32,254 nucleotides of DNA. Origin: Bryobacterales bacterium (GTDB lineage: Bacteria > Acidobacteriota > Terriglobia > Bryobacterales > Bryobacteraceae). Within the stretch, counting starts at the first letter, position 1, and the number at the start of each line of letters is the position of its first letter. Under the pieces are notes generated by a model that worked only from the letters and a program-made list of their open reading frames with translations, was not told where the DNA came from and did not search any database. Below are positions 9,176 to 17,462 of this stretch, piece by piece. The stretch covers positions 1-32,254 of the forward strand of contig JAIXKK010000197.1 in the NCBI GenBank assembly GCA_026954325.1. The letters run 5' to 3'. Made by a program: the position numbers and the translations under genes.

Positions 9176-9940
9176 TCAAGCGGATTCGCCGCGGTAGCGG
9201 ACGCGCTCGAGGAAGAGGCCCGCGGAGGGCGCGGTCCATTCGGAGACTTTGAGGCGAGGGTGGCGCCGGGCATCGAGGAGGCTTTCGAAATCTTCCATGC
9301 GGATGTCGCCTTTGCCGAGTTTGACGAGGACGCCGACTATGCGGCGGACCATGCGCCAGAGGAAGTGGGAGGCCTCGATGCGGAAGATGAGGAGGTCGCC
9401 GTGCTGTTCGAATTCGGCGGAATCGACGACGACGATGGTGGACTCATCCGGTTTTGAAGGATCCTGCGCGCGGAAGCAGAGGAAATCGTGACGTCCGGCA
9501 AGGCGCGAGGCGGCCTGGCGCATGAGATCGACATCGAGGGTTTCCTTGATCCACCAGACGTGGCGCTTGGAGAAGGCATTTTTGCGGGTGGAAATCTGGT
9601 AGACGTAGCCGCGAGTGAGGGCGTCGTGGCGGGCATGAAAGCGATTGGGCTTCTCTTCGACTTCGAGGACGGCGATGTCCGCGGGAAGACGGTCATTCAA
9701 CTCGCGGAGGAGGCGGGAAGGCGGGATGCGCTCCCGAGTGTTGGCGCGGAGGTGGACGACCTGTCCGAGGGCGTGGACGCCAGCATCGGTGCGGCCCGCT
9801 CCCTGAAGATCGACACCCATGCCGAGGAACTCTTCGGCGGCCTTGCGGAGTTGCCCCATGATGGTGCGGGCGTTCTTCTGTTCCTGCCAGCCGCTATATT
9901 TCGTGCCGTCATATTCGAGCGTGATTTTCCAGGTCTTCAC
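9176..9940 (-). CDS. truA: tRNA pseudouridine(38-40) synthase TruA
   Basis: TruA isomerises uridines 38, 39 and 40 in the anticodon arm of many tRNAs. The 254-residue protein has the typical N-terminus ITLEYDGTKYSGWQ, and the catalytic Asp52 is in GAGRTDAGVHA. The C-terminal RNA-binding core includes FLWRMVRRIVGVL. Length is normal. The gene is divergent from the exported SMP-30-like gene with 23 bases between the starts, so their promoters must overlap. The amidase follows at once downstream. Confidence 0.96.
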   Translation of the reverse strand: MKTWKITLEYDGTKYSGWQEQKNARTIMGQLRKAAEEFLGMGVDLQGAGRTDAGVHALGQVVHLRANTRERIPPSRLLRELNDRLPADIAVLEVEEKPNRFHARHDALTRGYVYQISTRKNAFSKRHVWWIKETLDVDLMRQAASRLAGRHDFLCFRAQDPSKPDESTIVVVDSAEFEQHGDLLIFRIEASHFLWRMVRRIVGVLVKLGKGDIRMEDFESLLDARRHPRLKVSEWTAPSAGLFLERVRYRGESA

Positions 9941-9963
9941 TCGCGATATTATGACAAGACATC

Positions 9964-11004
9964 ATGGGCATGAACCGAAGGAAGTTTCTAGCAGCCGCCG
10001 CGAGCGCTGCCGGCACGGCAGCGGCACAGACGAAACGGGACTGGTCAGGGAAGAACCCGATACGGTATCCGGACCCGGACATCCTTGTGCTTGATCCACG
10101 GTTTGCCAAGTATAAGATCGGGAATACGCCGCTCCAGAGGCTGTACACGGGGCTGTTGTGGGGCGAGGGGCCGGCCTGGAACGGGGAAGGGCGCTACCTG
10201 GTGTTCAGCGACATACCGAATGACCGGCAGATGCGCTGGCTCGAGGAGGACGGGCACGTGAGCACGTTCCGCAGTCCGGCGGGGCAGAGCAACGGGAACA
10301 CGTTCGATTGGGAGGGGAGGCAGATATCGTTCGAACATGCGACGCGGCGGGTGACGCGCTACGAGCACAACGGGAAGGTGACGGTGCTCGCAGACAAGTT
10401 TAGCGGGAAGCGGCTGAATGCGCCCAACGATGGAGTGGCGCATCCGGACGGAAGCGTGTGGTTCACCGATCCGGGGTATGGCTCCCTGATGGCTTACGAG
10501 GGCAACAAGGGAGAATTGGAGTTGAAGGAGGCCGTCTACCGGATCGATAAGGACGGCAAGATGGAGAAGCTGACGGATGAGTTGTACAAGCCGAACGGGC
10601 TGTGTTTCTCGCCGGATTACAAGAAGGTGTACATCGCGGACACGGGGGCGACGCACTATCCGCAGGCTCCTCGGATCATCAAGGTGTATGACGTGGTGGA
10701 TGGCAAGGTGAGGAACGGGAAGCCGTTCGCGAACATGGACTGGCCGGGAAAGGGCGCGGGGTTGAGCGACGGCATCCGCTGCGACACGGACGGCAACATC
10801 TGGTCGAGCGCGGGGTGGGTTGGCGATGGTTATGACGGGGTGCATATCTTCGCGCCGGACGGGACGCGCATCGGGCAGATCCTGCTGCCGGAGATCTGCG
10901 CGAACGTGTGTTTCGGCGGGAGGAAACGGAACCGGCTGTTCATGTGCGGCAGCCAGTCATTGTACGCGGTGTACACGGAAGCGATCGGGGCGCATATCTG
11001 TTAG
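9964..11004 (+). CDS. SMP-30/gluconolactonase family protein, Tat-exported
   Basis: A 346-residue beta-propeller of the SMP-30/gluconolactonase family with a twin-arginine signal (MNRRKFLAAAASAAGTAAAQ). It should act in the periplasm on sugar lactones or related esters. Metal-ligand segments are visible: Glu in LLWGEGPAW, Asn in LNAPNDGVAHPDG, Asn in KPNGLCFSPDY and Asp in YIADTG. An alternative ATG two codons downstream (9970) gives the same signal peptide and cannot be excluded. It is a diverged paralogue of the cytoplasmic copy at 6751-7572. Confidence 0.9.
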   Translation: MGMNRRKFLAAAASAAGTAAAQTKRDWSGKNPIRYPDPDILVLDPRFAKYKIGNTPLQRLYTGLLWGEGPAWNGEGRYLVFSDIPNDRQMRWLEEDGHVSTFRSPAGQSNGNTFDWEGRQISFEHATRRVTRYEHNGKVTVLADKFSGKRLNAPNDGVAHPDGSVWFTDPGYGSLMAYEGNKGELELKEAVYRIDKDGKMEKLTDELYKPNGLCFSPDYKKVYIADTGATHYPQAPRIIKVYDVVDGKVRNGKPFANMDWPGKGAGLSDGIRCDTDGNIWSSAGWVGDGYDGVHIFAPDGTRIGQILLPEICANVCFGGRKRNRLFMCGSQSLYAVYTEAIGAHIC

Positions 11005-11101
11005 GGGGCGGTGTAGAGATCGAGGGCGAGGGTTTCGGCGGCTCCTTCGGATAGGGTGACGGATCGGGCGCGCGGCGGTGGCGGGCACTGCAGTAAGGGT
11101 C

Positions 11102-11140
11102 CTTTCCCCATGCTGGTGATGACGCCAGCGATGGGGAAAG
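11102..11140. terminator. Strong hairpin between convergent genes
   Basis: CTTTCCCCATGCTGG (11102-11116) pairs with CCAGC-G-ATGGGGAAAG (11125-11140), giving ten plus five base pairs with one bulged G and an eight-base loop. It sits in the 191-base gap between the exported SMP-30-like gene and the convergent PEP-CTERM gene, so it could end both transcripts. No T-tract follows on either strand, so it would be an atypical or Rho-assisted terminator, or another RNA structure. The rest of the gap shows no gene. Confidence 0.45.
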
Positions 11141-11195
11141 AGTGCAGATGGGGAGAAGAATCAGCCTTCTTCCGCCGCGCGGCGGCGGGGCAATG

Positions 11196-11837
11196 TTATT
11201 GGGCCGGAGCGCGAACCCGCTTGGCAAGGAGAAATCCAACCAGGACGGCGGTCAGCAAGGCACCGGTTCCGCCCGGCTCTGGAATATCCGTCTGTTGCAC
11301 GGACGGTGCGGCGATCGAATACGGTGAGCCAGAGGCTGTACCATAAGTTGCCACGGTAGGCGGCGTCCCGTTGAGCGTTATGCTTAACAATTCATTGGCA
11401 ACTCCGTTGGTAGGCAGCTCGAGCAGCGTACTGTCGAGGATTGCGAACGAGAGTTGATCAGGGGTACCGCCGGGATCAATGGCTGTGGTCAGCGCCACCT
11501 GAAAGGTCAGGAAAGAACCGGGATGAAACGCCTGTAACACCTCGTTGAAGAACTGTGTGTCGTTGAGCGTGAATCCCGCGCTGGCATCCCCCGCGCCGCC
11601 GCCGGTGAAGGCTGGAGTTCCCGTCGTCGCACCACCGCCGAGAGCGAGGTTCGATATCGCGACCGAGTTGTTGTTCAGATCGGACGGGAGCCCGCTGCCA
11701 TCGAAAAACTGGAAGTCGAGATAGAAGGTTCCGCCCGAAGGGAGCGCCGTCGTGTTGAGAGAGACCGAATAAATGATGTCGGCCTGCAACGTCGGCGGCA
11801 AGAGGAGCGAGAAAAGAATCAGAGGAATGGTGCGCAT
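11196..11837 (-). CDS. PEP-CTERM sorting-domain secreted protein
   Basis: A 213-residue secreted protein. The N-terminus (MRTIPLILFSLLLPPTLQA) is a Sec signal peptide. The C-terminus has the tripartite exosortase signal: IPEPG, a hydrophobic stretch (ALLTAVLVGFLLA), then a basic tail (KRVRA). The middle is rich in Gly, Thr, Ser and Asn with repeated short strands, as in surface-exposed beta proteins. Such proteins are cleaved and anchored or released by exosortase (EpsH/XrtA type); no exosortase gene is in the window. It starts two bases after the stop of the HAF-repeat gene, so the two are one operon. Role is unknown; extracellular matrix or surface decoration is the usual inference. Confidence 0.88.
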   Translation of the reverse strand: MRTIPLILFSLLLPPTLQADIIYSVSLNTTALPSGGTFYLDFQFFDGSGLPSDLNNNSVAISNLALGGGATTGTPAFTGGGAGDASAGFTLNDTQFFNEVLQAFHPGSFLTFQVALTTAIDPGGTPDQLSFAILDSTLLELPTNGVANELLSITLNGTPPTVATYGTASGSPYSIAAPSVQQTDIPEPGGTGALLTAVLVGFLLAKRVRAPAQ

Positions 11838-11839
11838 GG

Positions 11840-13363
11840 TTACCTGCCTCCGGGTCCGGCGAGCACGCGGGACGAATAGTTGATGCTGCCGCCCTGGGTG
11901 TTGATAAATTCGAGCGTGAAGCTCAAGGAGGCACCCGGGGCGAGCGTGGCAGCCTGGTTGTTCAAGTAAGGGCTTCCCTGTGGGGCGTCGCAGAGCGTTG
12001 TGCCGGCAACGCCGAACAGCAAGGCCGATTGGGGCAGTCCGTCGAGCGCCACTGAGAAAGGTCCGGTCAGTACGCCAGCCGTGGTGTTGGTGATGGCGAT
12101 GGTTTGGGTGTAATGCTGGTTGGCGCGATTGTAGCGGAAGCCGCCGCGTGTTACCGATACCGATCCGCCGATGGCGTCCGCGCAGCCATTGCCGGACGGC
12201 GTCAGCACGTACTTAGTGGAAATACTATCGTTCTGTGGGCCGGCGAGCTGGCCCGCATCATTGATGAGGGTGAAGATCGAATTCAGGGAAATGGGCGGAT
12301 TGAGCACAGGATAGGTGACGTCGGTAACCGTGCCGTTGTCCCAGATCTTGCTTTGAAAGGGATATGGCAGCGAGAAGGCAATCTGGCCCAAGTTGTTCAG
12401 GTATCCATAGCCGCTCGAACCCAGATCGGTAACCCCGGTCTGAGGATCCCACAACGTGATGTGTGCTTCACCGCTCTGTGCCTTGTAAAATCCGAGGAAC
12501 TGGCCGCGGCTGTTGGCTCCGGTCGGCCAACCAAAGGCCGGAGGCGCCGTCTTCGTGCTGCCGTCCGGATTGAGTATGACAGTGCCCGTGTAAGTGGGCA
12601 ACGCGATCTGGTCGGCGTCGTTCAGGACGATATAGCCAAGAGGAGGGTCGCCATCCGTTACGTACACTGGCGAGAGGTCCACTCTGCGAAAGGACCCTCC
12701 CGCATACAGCCAGTGTTCTGAACAGTGACCGCCCCCTTGATAGAAGTAAGCACTCGCTCCAAACACGTGCCCGGCGTTGTTGAGCCCGCCGGAAATGTAG
12801 CCCATGGGAGCGGCCGAAAGGACGCCGCCGGCGGGGCACACAAATCGCGGCGGTACAAGCTCGGTCGGGACAAAGTTCTTCCAGATGTAGGCGTGGCGCA
12901 ACTGGGTGATGGCTCCAAAGACCACGTTTTCGAGAAGATCCCCGGCCACATCCCCGGAATTGTTAATCTTGAAGCTACCGGTCCACCCGGCAAAGAAGCG
13001 TCCGGTGGGTATGGGGAGGGCAGTGGGCACGCCGTTCGTCCAGACGTGAGGCCCCCTGCGATCGGTACTGGAGGCGCCCGCCTCCCCCAATACCTGTCCG
13101 AGGTTGTTGAACCCATACACTTGCATGAACGGCTGACCGCCATCGGCCAAGTCGGCTGGAAGCTGTAGAGGAGTAGCGGTGTAGGTGGAAGCAGGCATGC
13201 CCGGCATGGCAGCCAGCATGCAGAGTCCAAGGATTGATACAGATTTCCGTAAGCCCCCATTGATGTTTCCGTGATAGGAGGGGGACAAGAAGGATTCGAT
13301 GTGTGTGCCGTGTGTGACCATTGTTTTGCCCAGGAGGTTGAAGTATACTCGCATCATCATCAA
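11840..13363 (-). CDS. Secreted HAF-repeat (beta-propeller-like) protein
   Basis: A protein of up to 507 residues built from at least seven repeats of the form x-NN-x-G-x-hydrophobic-G, for example GFNNLGQVLG, KINNSGDVAG, GLNNAGHVFG, YLNNLGQIAF and LINDAGQLAG. These are HAF-type extracellular repeats that likely form a propeller. The C-terminal about 120 residues form a separate Ser/Thr/Gly-rich beta domain. A hydrophobic signal segment (SVSILGLCMLAAMPGMPA) begins about 40 residues in. The start is uncertain: the first ATG at 13363 is given, but the ATG at 13321 is possible because a TATACT box lies just upstream of it on this strand. It is divergent from a winged-helix/TPR regulator and precedes the PEP-CTERM gene. 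Confidence 0.75.
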   Translation of the reverse strand: MMMMRVYFNLLGKTMVTHGTHIESFLSPSYHGNINGGLRKSVSILGLCMLAAMPGMPASTYTATPLQLPADLADGGQPFMQVYGFNNLGQVLGEAGASSTDRRGPHVWTNGVPTALPIPTGRFFAGWTGSFKINNSGDVAGDLLENVVFGAITQLRHAYIWKNFVPTELVPPRFVCPAGGVLSAAPMGYISGGLNNAGHVFGASAYFYQGGGHCSEHWLYAGGSFRRVDLSPVYVTDGDPPLGYIVLNDADQIALPTYTGTVILNPDGSTKTAPPAFGWPTGANSRGQFLGFYKAQSGEAHITLWDPQTGVTDLGSSGYGYLNNLGQIAFSLPYPFQSKIWDNGTVTDVTYPVLNPPISLNSIFTLINDAGQLAGPQNDSISTKYVLTPSGNGCADAIGGSVSVTRGGFRYNRANQHYTQTIAITNTTAGVLTGPFSVALDGLPQSALLFGVAGTTLCDAPQGSPYLNNQAATLAPGASLSFTLEFINTQGGSINYSSRVLAGPGGR

Positions 13364-13423
13364 ACCAAGCTGGGATTACCTCTGAAATTGTTCTGAAGAA
13401 TTTCCCGCCATTCGGATGTTATT

Positions 13424-15232
13424 GTGGGCAAGAGGGTTTTCGAATTCGGGTCATTTCGCCTGGAGGAGCGCGAACGCGTTCTGCGCCGGGCAGACGCCCG
13501 GATTGACCTCACAGCGAAGGCCTTCGATGTGCTGGCGGCGCTGCTCTCGCGCGGGCAGAGTCTGGTGACAAAGTCCGATTTGCTCGACACCGTTTGGGGC
13601 GACGTGCACGTGGACGAAGCTGTCCTGACCCGCGCGGTTTCGGACCTGCGCAGGGCACTGGGACAACCGGGGGATCCGGTCTGGATTGAGACGGTACCCA
13701 AGTTTGGCTACCGGATGGCTGTGGACGTCAGGGTCGTGGAAGATCCTGTGGGGGGTGCCGGCCGCTCAAAGGGAATATGGGCGGCAGCGGCGATAGTCGC
13801 CGCGGCTGGAATTCTGAAGATACTGACCGCCCGGGAGACCGCCCCTCCGGCTCCAACGATTCACAGGCTAGTGGTGCTGCCGTTCCATGCTCTGGAGGCA
13901 GGGCGGCGTCCGGAAGGTCTGGAGGTCGCCTTGGCGGACGTCCTGATTACAAGGCTAAGCGGACTGCAAGGGCTGATTGTTTCCCCATATTTGCTGGTGC
14001 AGCGGTATGAACGCGAACCGGCGGATCCGGTGAAGGTGGCGCGCGAGTTGCAGGCGGATGCCGTGCTCGAGGGCAACTTGCAGTTCAGCGACGATTTCGT
14101 CCGGCTGAATGCACGCCTGTTGCGCTCCTCCGATGGAAAGGCGCTCTGGGCAGATACGGTGGAATCGCCCATGAACCGCCTTTTTGCCCTGGAAGATTCG
14201 CTTGCCGAACAAGTCACGACGAGAATGGCGGTGCGACTGAATGAGCAGGAGCGGCGGGATCTTGCGGCCCGCCGCGAGCCGGTGCCCGAAGCCTTTCGCC
14301 TGTACGTCAATGGGCGATACGAATGCGGTAAGCGGAGTCGCGAAGGCATGGAAAAGGGGGCTGAATACTTCCGCCAGGCGATTGCAAGAGATCCCGCTTA
14401 CGAGCGTGCCTACGCGGGTCTGGCCGACAGTTACCTGTTATTGGGCCTGTACGGGCACTTTCCCCAACTTGAGATGCTGCCGAAAGCGAAGCAGATGGCG
14501 CTGCGCGCGATCGAGTTGGACCCCAACCTGGCGGACGCGCACGCCACGCTCGGATTGGTCACACAGAATCTCGAATGGGACTGGAAAGAGGTGGAAAGCC
14601 GGTATCGGGAAGCGATCCGCCTTGCGCCGAATTACGCGACAGCTCATCATTGGTACGCGGAGTTTCTTTCCATCATGGGCCGGTTTGACGAATCGCAGGC
14701 AGAGTTTGCCCATGCCCGCGAAATCGATCCCATCTCCCCGATTATCCGTGCCGACGAAGCCCAACTGTATTTCTTCCAAAGGAATTATCATCGGGCACTG
14801 GAGTTGCTGGCAGGTGTCGTGCGAGACGACCCTTCATTCGCCCTCGCCCGGGAACGGAGGGCTCTCATCTATCTGCTTCAGCGCCGGGATGAAGATGCAT
14901 GGCAGGAAGCGTTGACCTTGCCGGACTGCGACAAGGAAGCCAGCACCTGCCGGCTGATGTGGACCGCATGGCTGCCGAACCGTAATCCGCAGGCCGCGCG
15001 TACCGCGCTGGAGCGCCTGGAGGCTGACGCGAAGGCCGGCCGGATTCCTGCCTACGCTGTTCTCTTCGGTTGCGGACGCCAGTCGCGTACCGATTGCGCC
15101 CTGGATTGGCTGGAGCAGATGTTGCGAGTTCACGGCGTGTGGTTGATCACGGCCAAGGTGAATCCAGTCTTCGACCCGTTACGAAGCCAGCCGAGGATGC
15201 GGGCTGTTTTGACGCAGCTTCACTTGGACTAA
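13424..15232 (+). CDS. Winged-helix transcriptional regulator with TM segment and TPR sensor region (CadC-like)
   Basis: A 602-residue membrane-bound regulator. Residues 1-100 form an OmpR/CadC-type winged helix (LTAKAFDVLAALLSRGQSLV, then LDTVWGDVHVDEAVLTRAVSDLRRALG and GYRM). One transmembrane helix follows at about 117-134 (GIWAAAAIVAAAGILKIL). Next is an alpha/beta domain (VVLPFHALEAG; about 148-260) like those of FlgO/TolB-N-type proteins. The rest is TPR repeats from about residue 305 (AIARDPAYERAYAGLADSYL, AIELDPNLADAHATLG). DNA binding in the cytoplasm and sensing outside are inferred. The start is a GTG with no clear Shine-Dalgarno; no in-frame ATG lies upstream. It is divergent from the HAF/PEP-CTERM operon across 60 bases and may control it. 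Confidence 0.88.
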   Translation: MGKRVFEFGSFRLEERERVLRRADARIDLTAKAFDVLAALLSRGQSLVTKSDLLDTVWGDVHVDEAVLTRAVSDLRRALGQPGDPVWIETVPKFGYRMAVDVRVVEDPVGGAGRSKGIWAAAAIVAAAGILKILTARETAPPAPTIHRLVVLPFHALEAGRRPEGLEVALADVLITRLSGLQGLIVSPYLLVQRYEREPADPVKVARELQADAVLEGNLQFSDDFVRLNARLLRSSDGKALWADTVESPMNRLFALEDSLAEQVTTRMAVRLNEQERRDLAARREPVPEAFRLYVNGRYECGKRSREGMEKGAEYFRQAIARDPAYERAYAGLADSYLLLGLYGHFPQLEMLPKAKQMALRAIELDPNLADAHATLGLVTQNLEWDWKEVESRYREAIRLAPNYATAHHWYAEFLSIMGRFDESQAEFAHAREIDPISPIIRADEAQLYFFQRNYHRALELLAGVVRDDPSFALARERRALIYLLQRRDEDAWQEALTLPDCDKEASTCRLMWTAWLPNRNPQAARTALERLEADAKAGRIPAYAVLFGCGRQSRTDCALDWLEQMLRVHGVWLITAKVNPVFDPLRSQPRMRAVLTQLHLD

Positions 15233-15336
15233 ACTCAATCCTGTTCACTTGAGGGGCGAGACGAGACACGTCGAAGATTGAAGAAGACAGGATAAGAGGC
15301 CTATCCCACCTTGCTCTACTCGTTAGAAGCGTGCAG
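15233..15336. other. Convergent intergenic gap with small hairpin
   Basis: The gap between the regulator and the PEBP gene holds a short perfect hairpin, GGATA-AGAGGCC-TATCC (15290-15306), without a T-tract. Nothing else is recognisable. Confidence 0.3.
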
Positions 15337-15798
15337 TCAGCGTTTGCGCTCGTACCGGCCCATGCAGACAGCTTCCGCGAGCAGGTGGGCGCGGACGGCC
15401 TGGTCGAATTGCTTGCGATCGGCTCCCGGTTTGAGGTCCAGGGTTTCCTGACCGAGCGCAAAGAGGCGGAAGTAATAGCGGTGGGCCCCGTGGCCTTTCG
15501 GGGGGCAGGGGCCTCCATAGCCGGTGCGGCGGAAGTCATTTGTGCCGGACCGGATGGGAGGGACGGGATCGGTGTGCTCGCTGAGGGAATGGAAGGCGAT
15601 GGGAATGTTCCAGAGCAGCCAGTGGGTCCAGGTTCCGCCGGGAGCATCGGGGTCATCCATGATGAGGGCGAAGCTTCTGGTTCCGGCAGGCGCTCCTTCC
15701 CAGGACAGGGCCGGGGAGATGTCGCTCCCTTCGCAGGTGTACTTCGTGGGAATGACATCTCCATCCTGGAATCCATGAACGGCGAGCTGGAACTTCAT
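15337..15798 (-). CDS. YbhB/YbcL-type PEBP family protein
   Basis: A 153-residue phosphatidylethanolamine-binding-protein fold of the bacterial Raf-kinase-inhibitor-like group. The ligand-pocket motifs are clear: MDDPDAPGGTWTHWLLWNIP at about 48-67 and GPCPPKGHGAHRYYF at about 96-110. No signal peptide is present, so it is cytoplasmic. Biochemical role of bacterial members is poorly known. It is the last gene of the minus-strand stress run and overlaps the HPF/cold-shock gene by four bases (ATGA), which implies translational coupling to it. Confidence 0.9.
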   Translation of the reverse strand: MKFQLAVHGFQDGDVIPTKYTCEGSDISPALSWEGAPAGTRSFALIMDDPDAPGGTWTHWLLWNIPIAFHSLSEHTDPVPPIRSGTNDFRRTGYGGPCPPKGHGAHRYYFRLFALGQETLDLKPGADRKQFDQAVRAHLLAEAVCMGRYERKR

Positions 15799-16457
15799 CG
15801 CGCCGCTGCCTTTCGCCGTGGGGTTAAGGGTACCGACGCGCTTGCCAGACTCCTGCCGCGGAGGAGGCGGACGAGTGTGGCCTGGGGGCCCTGCTCGCCG
15901 GGTTCCTCGACAAAGCCGACCTTGGCGCCTTCGCGCAGCAGGGAGAAGGCCTCACCGCGAACACTGTTGCGGTGGAAATAGACTTCGTGGCCGTCACGGG
16001 CGAGGAGGAATCCGTACCCCTCGCCGGGGAAGATTCGAGCAACGGATGCATGAGCGATGGCCGGCTCATGGCGCTTTGTCTGGAGGCGGCGCTTGCGGGC
16101 GTAATCCTGAATGCGGCGGCGCATTTCCTTGAAGGCCTCACGGATGGTGCGCATGGCGGCACGGTGGGAGTGGCGCAAGCCGCCCTTTTTCCTCACCCTG
16201 GTTTCCTCAACATCCTGAAGAGCGGAGTAAATGCTTGGTTCGCGGCGGACGACGATCTCCTCATCCGGGACGATGACATCGATGCGGACGTGGTAGAAGA
16301 GCCCGGAGGGCTCATGCGACGGAACCTCCACCATCACGCGGCAACTGATGATGTCCGGACAATAGCGTTCGAGCGCGGCGGCTTGATTACGGACAAGAGC
16401 TTCGAGTGTGTCAACCTCCTTGATATTGCGAAACGTAACTTGAACAGGCGGTATCAT
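15795..16457 (-). CDS. HPF/RaiA-like ribosome-associated protein fused to a cold-shock domain
   Basis: A 220-residue two-domain protein. The first about 100 residues (IPPVQVTFRNIKEVDTLEAL, then a beta strand ending in YHVRIDVIVPDEEIVVRRE) match the HPF/RaiA fold that binds the 30S decoding centre and puts ribosomes into hibernation. A basic linker (EMRRRIQDYARKRRLQTKRHEP) follows. The C-terminal about 65 residues are a cold-shock domain: IFPGEGYGFLLARDGHEVYFHRNSV with GYGFL and VYFH as the RNA-binding RNP1- and RNP2-like motifs. The cold-shock domain replaces the dimerising tail of long HPF. The start at 16457 has a good AGGGAGGTG ribosome site. It overlaps the CapA-like gene by 47 bases. Confidence 0.85.
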   Translation of the reverse strand: MIPPVQVTFRNIKEVDTLEALVRNQAAALERYCPDIISCRVMVEVPSHEPSGLFYHVRIDVIVPDEEIVVRREPSIYSALQDVEETRVRKKGGLRHSHRAAMRTIREAFKEMRRRIQDYARKRRLQTKRHEPAIAHASVARIFPGEGYGFLLARDGHEVYFHRNSVRGEAFSLLREGAKVGFVEEPGEQGPQATLVRLLRGRSLASASVPLTPRRKAAAR

Positions 16458-17460
16458 GAGCACCTCCCTGACAGTCAATGAACAGACTTCCATTTCGTTC
16501 GTGAACGGGGGTGGCAAATTCCGAGCAGAGCAGAGAGGCGCGGGCAGCGATTTGCTGTTTCGCGTCCCCGCGGGCGAAGTTGACCCGGCAGTTTCCGATC
16601 AACGTAGGGATGAGTTCCAGTTCGCGAACCGCCGGTCCCACGAGGTGAGCACGGAAGAGCAGCCCCCAGTCGTTGCGGAGTTCAGGGTCCGCGGCGTAGT
16701 CGTCGACGAAGTCGCCCGCATCGTAAATGACGGGATGCCCATCGATGATTTCGATGCCCTGAAAGATATGTGCGCTATGCCCGAACCAGAGGTCGGCTCC
16801 GGCGGCGATGCACAAGCGCGCGAAGCGGCGAAAATGGTCCGGAGGGCGGAGCACCATGTTCGGACCCCAGTGGATGGAGACGACGACGAATTGGGCGCCG
16901 TGTTCGCGCGCATTGCGGATGGCCGAACGCACGACGGAAACGGCTTCCGGGACGATGGGGATCCAGTTGATGCCGCGGGAATCGGATGTTGCGCCCCAAC
17001 CTTCCTCGTTGTCGGTGAAGGAGATGACGCCGATGCGGAGGCCGCGGATGTCGAGAAGCGCCGGGCGGGCGGCCTCGGCGAGGTTGCGTCCGGCTCCGGT
17101 GAATGCGATTCCGCCGGTTTCGAGCAGTGTCAGCATTTCAAGGAAGGCATCCCCTTCGTAGTCGAAGACGTGGTTGTTGGCGAGGGTCACGCAGTCGATG
17201 CCGGCCAGTTGCAAGGTTTGAATGGCAAGGGGGCTGGAGCGGAAATGAAACGCCTTTGGCCAGCGGGCCCATGGTTCTCCCCCGGATGCGATGACGCATT
17301 CGAGGTTGATGACGGCCGCATCCGCGCCCTGCAAGGCATCGCGGGTGTCGCCCCATGGGTAGGCGGGCCCTTTGCGCAGGATTTCCTCCCCGACTCCCCT
17401 GCCGAGCATGACGTCGCCGGCAAGGGCCAAGACGGCCTCTTGCGACGGTTGAGGCGCCAT
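16411..17460 (-). CDS. CapA/PgsA-family metallophosphoesterase-like protein
   Basis: A 349-residue protein of the CapA (poly-gamma-glutamate capsule synthesis) family, which has a calcineurin-like phosphoesterase fold. Visible metal-binding segments are LAGDVMLGRGVG near the N-terminus, VTLANNHVFDYEGDAF, VVSIHWGPNM and FGHSAHIFQGIEIIDG. There is no signal peptide or membrane anchor, unlike true CapA/PgsA, so a cytoplasmic phosphoesterase role is more likely than capsule synthesis. The start at 17460 follows the preceding universal-stress gene after two bases. The longer frame adds a proline/arginine-rich stretch that is the shadow of that gene. Its last 47 bases lie inside the next gene. Confidence 0.85.
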   Translation of the reverse strand: MAPQPSQEAVLALAGDVMLGRGVGEEILRKGPAYPWGDTRDALQGADAAVINLECVIASGGEPWARWPKAFHFRSSPLAIQTLQLAGIDCVTLANNHVFDYEGDAFLEMLTLLETGGIAFTGAGRNLAEAARPALLDIRGLRIGVISFTDNEEGWGATSDSRGINWIPIVPEAVSVVRSAIRNAREHGAQFVVVSIHWGPNMVLRPPDHFRRFARLCIAAGADLWFGHSAHIFQGIEIIDGHPVIYDAGDFVDDYAADPELRNDWGLLFRAHLVGPAVRELELIPTLIGNCRVNFARGDAKQQIAARASLLCSEFATPVHERNGSLFIDCQGGAHDTACSSYVSQYQGG

Positions 17461-17462
17461 GG

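Noticed and set aside
8103..9197. Open frame of 364 codons on the plus strand
   Set aside because: It is antisense to the amidase, which has a complete catalytic triad. Its Gly/Glu/Ala-rich content is the usual shadow of a GC-rich gene.
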